DNA of 7,064 bases from Clostridiaceae bacterium (GTDB lineage: Bacteria > Bacillota > Clostridia > DSM-8532), in NCBI GenBank assembly GCA_025361665.1, contig JANYKF010000204.1, forward strand, positions 1-7,064, in the 5' to 3' direction. Positions 1 to 5,634 of the stretch are shown one piece after another; position 1 is the first letter of the stretch; the number at the start of each line of letters is the position of its first letter. The notes under the pieces are model-generated. The model saw nothing but the letters and a program-made list of their open reading frames with translations, did no database searches and was not told the origin of the DNA. Both the position numbers and the translations under genes were made by a program.

Positions 1-861
1 CACAAGCTGGACATGAAGCTGATCGATGTGGAATATACGTTTGACAATAGCAAGATCCTGTTCTATTTCACGGCGGACGGACGTGTAGATTTCCGGGATC
101 TCGTGAAGGACCTTGCCTCCGTCTTCCGTACCCGTATCGAATTGCGTCAAATCGGCGTGCGGGATGAAGCAAAGATGATGGGCGCCATCGGGACCTGCGG
201 CCGGGAGCTTTGCTGCAGTGCGTTCCTGACGGAATTTCATCCCGTCTCCATCAAGATGGCGAAAGAGCAGTCGCTTTCACTCAATCCGACAAAGATTTCC
301 GGTACCTGCGGAAGACTGATGTGCTGTCTGAAATATGAAACCGAAGCGTATGAGTATCTGCTCAAACGTTCTCCCAAAGTAGATGCGATCGTGAAAACGC
401 CCCAGGGACAAGGTACGGTCGTCATGGTCTGCCTGCTGAAGGAATCCGTGAAAGTGCGGCTGGATACGGAAAATGCCAATGACCTGATAGAAGTGAAAGT
501 GGAAGATCTGGAAATCATCCGCGATGGCAGCGGCGGGAAACGCCATGGCAACCCGGATGCAAGAGCTGCTTCCACAAAGGAAGCGGGCGATGCCCCTGTC
601 AGGAATGCTTCGGGACGCGACATGGAAAAACCGTCGGGACGGGACGGGAACAGAAGCGGCAGCCGGGATAAAAACCGCGATAACAGACGAGATGGAACCC
701 ATGCGGACAGACGGGCCGGCCGGGATGGAAACGCACAGGGCGAGGCGGTGCCGGATCCCCGGGCTGTGCATTACGACAGGATCGTCGAAGAGAATCCATC
801 GCCGGACTGGAATGATGCCATCATTGAAGTTCCGCAGGAACTCATCACTTTGGAAGAATGA
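1..861 (+). CDS. ricT: RicT/YaaT-family regulatory Fe-S protein (PSP1 domain), 5'-truncated
   Basis: The reading frame is open from the first base, so the gene begins upstream; 286 codons are visible. The sequence matches the PSP1 C-terminal domain of RicT/YaaT. Two cysteine motifs, GTCGRELCC (bases 193-219) and GTCGRLMCC (bases 307-333), are diagnostic. In Bacillus subtilis RicT works with RicA and RicF in a cytoplasmic [4Fe-4S] complex that assists RNase Y in mRNA maturation and affects sporulation, competence and biofilm pathways; RicT cysteines help hold the clusters. After the conserved domain comes a charged, probably disordered tail (about bases 520-760) with six repeats of the xRD type (GRD, GRD, SRD, NRD, RRD, GRD), then a short acidic C-terminus. 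In Bacillus ricT lies upstream of yabA and the tRNA methyltransferase yabB. Here the methyltransferase is still close, but a ferredoxin gene lies between. The family call is firm; the role in this host is inferred from Bacillus. Confidence 0.95.
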   Translation, partial: HKLDMKLIDVEYTFDNSKILFYFTADGRVDFRDLVKDLASVFRTRIELRQIGVRDEAKMMGAIGTCGRELCCSAFLTEFHPVSIKMAKEQSLSLNPTKISGTCGRLMCCLKYETEAYEYLLKRSPKVDAIVKTPQGQGTVVMVCLLKESVKVRLDTENANDLIEVKVEDLEIIRDGSGGKRHGNPDARAASTKEAGDAPVRNASGRDMEKPSGRDGNRSGSRDKNRDNRRDGTHADRRAGRDGNAQGEAVPDPRAVHYDRIVEENPSPDWNDAIIEVPQELITLEE

Positions 862-886
862 CGGGAAGTACCGCAGGAAGAATGAC
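826..886 (+). repeat. Partial tandem duplication of the ricT 3' end
   Basis: Bases 826-840 and 866-880 match at 14 of 15 positions, and GGAAGAATGAC occurs at 852-862 and again at 876-886. The second copy lies just after the ricT stop codon. In its own frame from base 866 it would encode EVPQEE and stop, against EVPQELITLEE and stop in the gene. It therefore looks like a copy of the last codons of ricT that has lost about 15 bases. A 6-bp inverted repeat (AGTTCC, GCA, GGAACT, 828-842) lies in the first copy. No function is claimed. Confidence 0.6.
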
Positions 887-946
887 TGGAAGAAAGAAGC
901 AGCATCACCATCAGCATCGGGCGCGGCATCAATGGGGGAATACGGG

Positions 947-975
947 TTGACAGGTCTTGCCGGATCGGGTACCAT
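947..975 (+). promoter_or_regulatory. Candidate sigma-A promoter for the ferredoxin gene
   Basis: A perfect -35 box TTGACA (947-952) is followed after 17 bases by TACCAT (970-975), which matches the -10 consensus at 4 of 6 positions. Transcription would start near base 982, giving an untranslated leader of about 114 nt before the ferredoxin start at 1096. It lies in the only sizeable non-coding gap between ricT and the ferredoxin gene. The -10 box is mediocre, so the call is tentative. Confidence 0.5.
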
Positions 976-991
976 GTTATACGGAATAACA

Positions 992-1051
992 GAACTGGCT
1001 TGGGTCAGTTCAATCGGGAATGCCAAACCTGATCTTCGGTACGGTGTGGCA
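992..1051 (+). other. Two hairpins in the ferredoxin mRNA leader
   Basis: The first hairpin pairs GAACTG (992-997) with CAGTTC (1006-1011) around an 8-base loop. The second pairs TGCCA (1021-1025) with TGGCA (1047-1051) and, after one A/G mismatch, ACC (1027-1029) with GGT (1043-1045); the tip contains C-TTCG-G, a stable tetraloop type. Neither is followed by a T tract, so they are not simple terminators. They may stabilise the leader or affect translation. I recognise no known RNA family. Confidence 0.45.
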
Positions 1052-1095
1052 GCCAGCAATCCAACATGCGATATGGAACATCAGGAGGGAAAGAA

Positions 1096-1266
1096 ATGGC
1101 TTACGCTATCAACGACGACTGCATCAACTGCGGTGCCTGCGAACCGGAATGCCCTGTCAGCTGCATCACGGCGGGTGACACCCAGTACACGATTGACGAG
1201 GATGCCTGCATCGATTGCGGTGCCTGCGCGAATGTCTGTCCCGTGTCGGCTCCCCAGCCGAAATAA
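1096..1266 (+). CDS. 2[4Fe-4S] clostridial-type ferredoxin
   Basis: This 56-residue protein is a small soluble electron carrier with two CxxCxxCxxxCP motifs: C9, C12, C15, C19 and C38, C41, C44, C48. There is an extra cysteine at position 23. Length and pattern are those of clostridial 2[4Fe-4S] ferredoxins, low-potential cytoplasmic carriers that serve enzymes such as 2-oxoacid:ferredoxin oxidoreductases and hydrogenases. The ATG at 1096 was chosen over an in-frame ATG at 1066 because AGGAGGG (1083-1089) lies 6 bases upstream and the shorter form has the standard family N-terminus. It has its own candidate promoter upstream and a strong terminator downstream, so it is probably expressed largely as a single-gene unit. 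It may accept electrons from the oxidoreductase encoded further downstream, but that is inferred only from proximity. Confidence 0.95.
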   Translation: MAYAINDDCINCGACEPECPVSCITAGDTQYTIDEDACIDCGACANVCPVSAPQPK

Positions 1267-1285
1267 TCGGAGAATAGGAAATATG

Positions 1286-1309
1286 GGGCTGTCTCGCGAG
1301 AGACAGCCC
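1286..1309 (+). other. 10-bp perfect stem-loop after the ferredoxin gene
   Basis: GGGCTGTCTC (1286-1295) pairs perfectly with GAGACAGCCC (1300-1309) around GCGA, a GNRA-type tetraloop. It lies 19 bases after the ferredoxin stop codon and has no T tract, so alone it is not a canonical intrinsic terminator. It could protect the mRNA 3' end or back up the terminator 30 bases downstream. Bases 1306-1310 (GCCCT) could also pair with AGGGC (1345-1349) in that terminator, but the 10-bp stem should win. Confidence 0.75.
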
Positions 1310-1338
1310 TCCAGGAAGAAATACGGATCCTGATCATG

Positions 1339-1358
1339 CCGCCAAGGGCGGTTTTTTT
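1339..1358 (+). terminator. Intrinsic terminator between the ferredoxin and trmN6 genes
   Basis: CCGCC (1339-1343), loop AAG, GGCGG (1347-1351), followed directly by seven T residues (1352-1358). This is a textbook Rho-independent terminator on the plus strand. It ends the ferredoxin transcript. Only 29 bases separate it from the next start codon. Confidence 0.88.
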
Positions 1359-1387
1359 CATATGGCGACGCGCAAGGGTGGAGAGAC

Positions 1388-2143
1388 ATGGATATTTCAT
1401 GGACGGACGGCCTTGTCCGCACAGGCGAAGATGAGACGCTGGAGATGCTGGCACCCGGCAGAGCCGCGATCCTGCAGAAAAAACAGGGTTTCCGTTTCGG
1501 TACCGATGCAGTTGCGCTGGCCTCGTTTGCCGCAGCCCATCTGCGGCGCAGCAATGGGCGCAGGGGAGTGGAAAGCATGTCGGATCTGGGAACCGGTACC
1601 GGCATCATCGCCTTGCTGATGGCCTTGTACACGGAAATTCCACAGATCCACGCATTTGAAATCCAAGCGGAAATGGCGGACATGGCCATCCGGACCATGA
1701 CGGGAAACCGGCTGGAAAACCGGATTTCTGTCCATCGTGCCGATCTGAGGCAGGCTGACCGCCTGCTGGGCCGCGGGAGTCAGGACCTTGTGGTGTGCAA
1801 TCCGCCCTATCAACCGGTTGGTACGGCATTGCGGAACAGCCTGGATGCCTTGGCGGCCGCCAGGCACGAGATTCACTGCACGCTTGCGGAGGCCGTCAGT
1901 CAGGCGGCCCTGCTGCTGCGCCCATCCGGTGCATTTTGCATCGTGCATCGACCCGAGCGCCTTCCGGAACTGTTTGCGGTCATGAAGCAATACGGCATCG
2001 AACCCAAGCAACTGCAAATGGTCCATCGATCGGAAACGGTGCCGCCGTCACTGGTTCTCCTGCGGGGCCTTCGGGGAGGCAAACCCGGCCTGCATGTGCT
2101 GGCGCCGCGATTTGCCGTTCCAGTGGTACATGTTCAAAAATGA
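1388..2143 (+). CDS. trmN6: tRNA1(Val) (adenine37-N6)-methyltransferase, TrmN6/YabB family
   Basis: This 251-residue protein is a class I SAM-dependent methyltransferase. Visible motifs are FRFGTDAVALA (residues 35-45), typical of the TrmN6/YfiC group, the SAM-binding loop DLGTGTG (66-72), and the catalytic NPPY (138-141) used by N6-adenine methyltransferases. The family methylates A37 of tRNA-Val in the cytoplasm using S-adenosylmethionine. The length is normal. The ATG at 1388 follows the modest ribosome site GGTGGAG (1377-1383) by 4 bases. Close linkage to ricT is the same as for yaaT and yabB in Bacillus, which supports the call; the usual next gene, rsmI, is replaced here by a hydro-lyase subunit. 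The start lies just 29 bases after a strong terminator, so the source of its transcription is unclear. Other N6-methyltransferase substrates cannot be excluded. Confidence 0.88.
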   Translation: MDISWTDGLVRTGEDETLEMLAPGRAAILQKKQGFRFGTDAVALASFAAAHLRRSNGRRGVESMSDLGTGTGIIALLMALYTEIPQIHAFEIQAEMADMAIRTMTGNRLENRISVHRADLRQADRLLGRGSQDLVVCNPPYQPVGTALRNSLDALAAARHEIHCTLAEAVSQAALLLRPSGAFCIVHRPERLPELFAVMKQYGIEPKQLQMVHRSETVPPSLVLLRGLRGGKPGLHVLAPRFAVPVVHVQK

Positions 2144-2176
2144 GGCGGCGGACATGAGGTGCAAAATGTGGGCAAT

Positions 2177-2195
2177 CCGTTGCCTGTTGGCACGG
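2177..2195 (+). other. Stem-loop just upstream of the hydro-lyase ribosome binding site
   Basis: In the 65-base gap after trmN6, CCG (2177-2179) pairs with CGG (2193-2195). After one bulged T, TGCC (2181-2184) pairs with GGCA (2189-2192) around a TGTT loop. The 7-bp stem ends 3 bases before the Shine-Dalgarno AGGAGGG (2199-2205). It has no T tract. It could influence translation or mark an mRNA processing site; this is only a structural observation. Confidence 0.4.
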
Positions 2196-2208
2196 TGCAG
2201 GAGGGAAA

Positions 2209-2781
2209 ATGGCAATCAGCATTCATACCCCTTTGACCGAAGAAGTGGTGCGGAATCTGAAGGCGGGAGAGGAAGTCCTCATCTCCGGCATCCTCTACAC
2301 GCTGCGGGATGCCGCGCACAAGCGCCTGATCCGGTGCCTGGACGAAGGCATTCCCCTGCCGTTTGATTTGGCGGGCCAAGTCATCTATTACGTGGGTCCT
2401 TGCCCGGCTCCTCCCGGAAAAATCATCGGATCGGCCGGACCGACCACCAGCGGGCGAATGGATGCATATGCGCCGCGATTGCTGGATTTGGGCCTGAAGG
2501 GAATGATTGGCAAGGGACAGCGGAATGAAATCGTGATTTCAGCCATGAAAAGGAACAATGCGGTGTATTTCGGGGCGATCGGCGGTGCGGCGGCCTTGAT
2601 AGCGCGCAGCGTGCTCGAAGAAGAAGTCATCGCATTTCCCGAGCTGGGCACGGAGGCGGTCCGACGCCTGCTGGTCCGGGATTTTCCGGCGTTTGTCGTC
2701 ATCGATGCGGAAGGAAATGATTTCTATGAAACCGGGCGCGAGGCAGCATCGGCGCAATTGAGACAAAAAGGCAGTCCATGA
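2209..2781 (+). CDS. Class I (Fe-S) fumarate/tartrate hydro-lyase, beta subunit
   Basis: This 190-residue protein matches the C-terminal (beta) half of class I fumarases and the beta subunits of two-subunit fumarate or L-tartrate dehydratases. Family landmarks are RDAAHKR (33-39), GPTTSGRMD (77-85) and IGKG (100-103). From memory of the Leishmania class I fumarase structure, R33, T79, R83 and K102 would be the substrate-binding Arg, Thr, Arg and Lys, and their spacing agrees to within one residue. The enzyme interconverts fumarate and malate, or dehydrates tartrate. The [4Fe-4S] cluster and the rest of the active site reside in the alpha subunit, which is normally encoded directly upstream but is absent from this window. 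The ATG at 2209 follows AGGAGGG by 3 bases. The stop codon overlaps a possible ATG of the next gene, indicating co-transcription. Fumarate versus tartrate specificity cannot be told from this subunit alone. Confidence 0.9.
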   Translation: MAISIHTPLTEEVVRNLKAGEEVLISGILYTLRDAAHKRLIRCLDEGIPLPFDLAGQVIYYVGPCPAPPGKIIGSAGPTTSGRMDAYAPRLLDLGLKGMIGKGQRNEIVISAMKRNNAVYFGAIGGAAALIARSVLEEEVIAFPELGTEAVRRLLVRDFPAFVVIDAEGNDFYETGREAASAQLRQKGSP

Positions 2782-2795
2782 CGCAAGGAGGCAAA

Positions 2796-3497
2796 ATGGA
2801 GCAGACAGCGAACTGGCTCGAACGATTCGGCACGGCTCGCCTTTTCATCTTCGCGGGTCATTACGGCAGTGGAAAATCGGAAATATCCGTCCAATTTGCA
2901 CGTGTCCTGGCGGCATCCGGCAAGAAGGTGCTGATGGCTGACATGGATATCGTGAATGCATTCTTCCGCAGCCTGGACGCCCGCATGCTTTTGGAACAGG
3001 AAGGCATCCGTGTCGCAGCTCCTTTGTTCGCCAATACAAATGTCGACGTTCCGGCCCTGTTGCCGGAAGTTTCGACCGCCATGCGGGGGCCGGCCATGCA
3101 CGTCGTGCTGGATGTTGGTGGAGACGGAGATGGTGCGCGAGTGTTGGGTCGATACCACAGAGACATCGAAAAGGAAGAGTTGGCCATGGTGTTTGTTTTC
3201 AACGCATCACGGCCCATGACGCGGAATGCGGAAGCAGCGGCCATTCTGATGGATGAAATCGAATGCGCGTCGCGACAGCGGTTTACGCATATCCTCAACA
3301 ACACCCACCTGCTGGGGGAAACCACATGGGAAATCATCCGCGGCGGGGAGCGGGAGGCCGGCCGGCTTGCGGAAATGAAAGGCTTGCCATTGGCGGCTTC
3401 CGTGATGGAGGAAAGCCTGCAGACCGCCGACATTCCTTCCGGCGAAGGAATTCCAAGGGTCGCGCTTCGGAGGACGCTGGGGGTTTCCTTTGGTTGA
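2796..3497 (+). CDS. P-loop ATPase of unknown function (CobQ/ParA-like family)
   Basis: This is a 233-residue soluble protein. It has Walker A GHYGSGKS (residues 21-28), the motif DMDIVNAFFRS (49-59), which I recall as DxDIVNPYFRS in related proteins, and the Walker B-like strand HVVLDVGGD (102-110). The fold suggests a SIMIBI-class NTPase. The signature lysine of the deviant ParA/MinD Walker A is absent (His-Tyr occupies that place). Only one cysteine is present, so it lacks the CxxC of Mrp/ApbC Fe-S carriers. The ATG at 2796 was chosen for AAGGAGG (2785-2791) just upstream; an alternative ATG at 2778 overlaps the previous stop and would add six residues. Similar ATPases are, to my recollection, often annotated beside VorB-type oxidoreductase genes in anaerobic Bacillota. 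A role in maturing or regulating those enzymes is possible but inferred only from context. Confidence 0.85.
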   Translation: MEQTANWLERFGTARLFIFAGHYGSGKSEISVQFARVLAASGKKVLMADMDIVNAFFRSLDARMLLEQEGIRVAAPLFANTNVDVPALLPEVSTAMRGPAMHVVLDVGGDGDGARVLGRYHRDIEKEELAMVFVFNASRPMTRNAEAAAILMDEIECASRQRFTHILNNTHLLGETTWEIIRGGEREAGRLAEMKGLPLAASVMEESLQTADIPSGEGIPRVALRRTLGVSFG

Positions 3498-3523
3498 CAG
3501 TGTTCCGGCATGCGGGTTACAAT
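3494..3523 (+). promoter_or_regulatory. Strong sigma-A promoter of the oxidoreductase operon
   Basis: TTGACA (3494-3499), a perfect -35 box, is followed after 18 bases by TACAAT (3518-3523), 5 of 6 matches to the -10 consensus. The -35 box overlaps the stop codon of the ATPase gene. Transcription would begin near 3530, giving a leader of about 60 nt before the start codon at 3592. The oxidoreductase operon can therefore be expressed independently of the genes upstream. Confidence 0.75.
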
Positions 3524-3591
3524 GGGTTCTAATGAAAACAGGGAACGAATCGACTGCAAGCAAGACATATACGCAAACAAGGAGCAATCAG

Positions 3592-3798
3592 ATGGCAAAG
3601 GTTACGTTTTTCCGTGAACGATGCAAAAACTGCGGTCTTTGCATCAGCGTATGTCCGAAGAAGATCATTCTCGCAGACAGGGAATCCCTGAACGCCAAGG
3701 GCTACCATCCGGCTCATGTCCTCCAAATGGAAAAATGCATCGGCTGCGGATTCTGCGCAACCATTTGTCCTGATTGCGTCATTACGGTCGAAAAGTAG
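3592..3798 (+). CDS. 2[4Fe-4S] ferredoxin-like delta subunit of the 2-oxoacid oxidoreductase
   Basis: This 68-residue protein carries two CxxCxxCxxxCP motifs: C11, C14, C17, C21 and C49, C52, C55, C59, with a further cysteine at 62. About 27 residues separate the motifs, as is usual for KorD/VorD subunits rather than free clostridial ferredoxins. The subunit transfers electrons from the TPP site in the beta subunit to external ferredoxin. The ATG at 3592 is chosen because AAGGAG (3579-3584) precedes it by 7 bases; an upstream in-frame ATG at 3490 would place the promoter inside the gene. It is the first gene of the operon, and its stop codon lies immediately before the ribosome site of the alpha gene, so translational coupling is likely. 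Confidence 0.93.
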   Translation: MAKVTFFRERCKNCGLCISVCPKKIILADRESLNAKGYHPAHVLQMEKCIGCGFCATICPDCVITVEK

Positions 3799-3812
3799 AG
3801 GAGGAACCCCTC
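3799..3812 (+). promoter_or_regulatory. Ribosome binding site of the alpha gene within a small hairpin
   Basis: AGGAGG (3799-3804) is the Shine-Dalgarno sequence, 8 bases before the ATG at 3813. Its GAGG part (3801-3804) can pair with CCTC (3809-3812) around AACC, partly hiding the ribosome site. The delta stop codon (3796-3798) adjoins it, so a ribosome finishing the delta gene would melt the hairpin, giving translational coupling. The stem is only 4 bp. Confidence 0.45.
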
Positions 3813-4880
3813 ATGGGAGAAAAACTGCTGATGAAGGGAAACGAGGTCATCGCAGAAGCGGCATTGCGTGCGGGATGCCGCCATTACTTCGGTTACCCCA
3901 TCACCCCGCAGACTGAAATCGCCCACTATATGGCCAGGCGCATGCCGCAGGTCGGCGGCGTGTTCATGCAGGCGGAGAGCGAAGTGGCGGCCATCAACAT
4001 GGTTTATGGCGCCGCCGCTGCCGGGAAACGCGTCATGACTTCTTCTTCGAGCCCGGGCATCAGCCTGAAGCAGGAAGGCATCTCTTATGCGGTCGGCGCG
4101 AGGCTTCCCGCAGTCGTTGTCAACATCATGCGGGCAGGACCGGGACTTGGCGGCATCCAGCCGGCGCAGGGAGATTATTTTCAGGCAGTCAAAGGCGGCG
4201 GGCACGGCGATTACAAACTAATCACCCTGGCTCCGTCCTCGGTGCAGGAACTGTATGAAATGACCGTGGAGGCATTCAACCTGGCGGACAAATACCGTGG
4301 CGTGGTCATGATCCTCGGCGACGGCATGCTTGGACAGATGATGGAAGTCGTCCAGTTCCGGGATGAGGAACCCATTTCGGAGCCGGCCAAACCGTGGGCG
4401 GCCACCGGAACCGGGATGAAGCGCGAACATAACACCATCACTTCCATCCATCTGGATCCTTCGGTGCTGGAACACTGGAATGATGAACGGCAGAATCAGT
4501 ACCGGGTCATCGAAGAGATGGAGCAGCGCTTTGAGCTGTACAATACCGACGGCGCGGATGTCATCCTGGTTGCCTATGGTTCCGTCGCCAGAATCGCCAG
4601 GAACGTCATCAAGGCTGCGGAGCGCGAAGGCATCAGGCTGGGTCTTTTGAGGCCCATTACCCTTTGGCCGTTCCCGACGCATGCCTTCGAGCATGTCATG
4701 CCACAGGCAAAGGCCTTCCTTGTGCTCGAGATGAGCGCCGGCCAGATGCTCGAGGATGTGCGGCTGACGGTCGAGGGACGGAGGCCGGTTTTCTTCCATG
4801 GCCGCATGGGTGGCATGATTCCCACGGTGAAGGACATCATGCGGGAAGTTCACGAAATCATCGGAACGCGGGAGGAATGA
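3813..4880 (+). CDS. vorB: 2-oxoacid:ferredoxin oxidoreductase, alpha subunit (VorB type)
   Basis: At 355 residues this is the normal length for VorB/KorA alpha subunits. It holds the pyrimidine-binding domain I with YPITPQTE (residues 28-35) and the QAESE segment (53-57), whose glutamate is expected to activate TPP. A conserved TSSSSPGISLKQEG (76-89) and the stretch MRAGPGLGGIQPAQGDY (106-122) follow. The second half is the transketolase C-terminal-like domain (roughly 240-350). With beta, gamma and delta it performs CoA-dependent oxidative decarboxylation of a 2-oxoacid with reduction of ferredoxin, in the cytoplasm. The ATG at 3813 fits the ribosome site; an ATG further upstream in this frame (3774) lies inside the delta gene and is rejected. 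The name VorB implies 2-oxoisovalerate (3-methyl-2-oxobutanoate), but 2-oxoglutarate or another 2-oxoacid is equally possible from sequence. Confidence 0.95.
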   Translation: MGEKLLMKGNEVIAEAALRAGCRHYFGYPITPQTEIAHYMARRMPQVGGVFMQAESEVAAINMVYGAAAAGKRVMTSSSSPGISLKQEGISYAVGARLPAVVVNIMRAGPGLGGIQPAQGDYFQAVKGGGHGDYKLITLAPSSVQELYEMTVEAFNLADKYRGVVMILGDGMLGQMMEVVQFRDEEPISEPAKPWAATGTGMKREHNTITSIHLDPSVLEHWNDERQNQYRVIEEMEQRFELYNTDGADVILVAYGSVARIARNVIKAAEREGIRLGLLRPITLWPFPTHAFEHVMPQAKAFLVLEMSAGQMLEDVRLTVEGRRPVFFHGRMGGMIPTVKDIMREVHEIIGTREE

Positions 4881-4884
4881 CATC

Positions 4885-5631
4885 ATGGCTGTTGTTGCGC
4901 AAAGACCCCATGCCTTGCGGGATATTCCGCTGCACTACTGCCCGGGCTGCACCCATGGCATCTCCCATCGCCTGGTTGCGGAAGTGCTGGACGAACTCGG
5001 GATAGAGGGCGAAACGATCGGCATATCCCCGGTGGGCTGTTCCTACAACAATTACGACTATTTCAACTGCGACATGGTTCAGGCGGCCCACGGTCGCGCA
5101 CCGGCCGTTGCGACGGGCGTGAAGCGGAGTCTGCCGGACAGCGTCGTTTTCACCTATCAGGGGGATGGCGATCTGGCTGCCATCGGAACGGCTGAAATCG
5201 TCCATGCCGCCGCGCGCGGGGAAAACATCACGGTGGTGTTCATCAACAACACCATCTACGGCATGACATCCGGTCAGATGGCACCCACCACGCTGATCAG
5301 CCAGGTGACCACCACGTCGCCCTACGGACGCAATGCGAAAGACCATGGGAACCCGATACGCATATGCGAAATGCTTGCCACGCTGCAGGGTCCGGCCTAT
5401 ATCGAACGGGTTTCCCTGCATGACATCAAGCACATCCGTCAAGCCAAGAAAGCGCTGACGAAGGCTTTCCGCCTGCAGAGGGAAAAACGCGGGTTCACGC
5501 TGGTGGAGATGCTTTCGACTTGTCCCACCAATTGGGGGCTCGATCCGGTGGAATCCATGAACCGGGTGAAAAACGAAGTCATCCCCTATTATCCACTCGG
5601 TGTCTTCGTCGACTGCGAGAAGGAGGGCTGA
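4885..5631 (+). CDS. 2-oxoacid:ferredoxin oxidoreductase, beta subunit (TPP-binding)
   Basis: This 248-residue subunit binds the diphosphate of thiamine pyrophosphate. Visible are HYCPGCTHG (17-25), PVGCSYNNYDYFNCD (49-63), GRAPAVATG (70-78), the TPP motif from GDGD (93-96) to NN (121-122), and YGMTSGQMAPTT (125-136). Cysteines C19, C22 and C52 fall where this family ligates its proximal [4Fe-4S] cluster, with a fourth expected further on (C204 in STCPTNWG is the likely one). The ATG at 4885 follows the alpha stop by 4 bases, with GGAGG (4871-4875) inside the end of the alpha gene, so the two are co-translated. The KorB/VorB-type family call is firm; substrate choice is not. Confidence 0.95.
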   Translation: MAVVAQRPHALRDIPLHYCPGCTHGISHRLVAEVLDELGIEGETIGISPVGCSYNNYDYFNCDMVQAAHGRAPAVATGVKRSLPDSVVFTYQGDGDLAAIGTAEIVHAAARGENITVVFINNTIYGMTSGQMAPTTLISQVTTTSPYGRNAKDHGNPIRICEMLATLQGPAYIERVSLHDIKHIRQAKKALTKAFRLQREKRGFTLVEMLSTCPTNWGLDPVESMNRVKNEVIPYYPLGVFVDCEKEG

Positions 5632-5634
5632 GCC

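Noticed and set aside
828..842. The AGTTCC/GGAACT hairpin as a terminator of ricT
   Set aside because: It lies inside the coding sequence, has no T tract and is only 6 bp.
947..983. An alternative -10 box TATACG (978-983) for the TTGACA at 947
   Set aside because: The spacing would be 25 bases, too long; TACCAT at 17 bases was preferred.
277..1059. A 260-codon minus-strand frame opposite ricT
   Set aside because: It is antisense to ricT, lacks a ribosome site and does not resemble a known protein.
524..1333. A 269-codon plus-strand frame spanning the ricT tail, the gap and the ferredoxin gene
   Set aside because: It runs out of frame through two recognised genes, has no ribosome site and shows low-complexity translation; the part in the gap (929-1095) has no start signal either.
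2144..2208. A remnant of the missing hydro-lyase alpha subunit in the gap before the beta gene
   Set aside because: Translation in the three forward frames gave nothing resembling the C-terminus of an alpha subunit.
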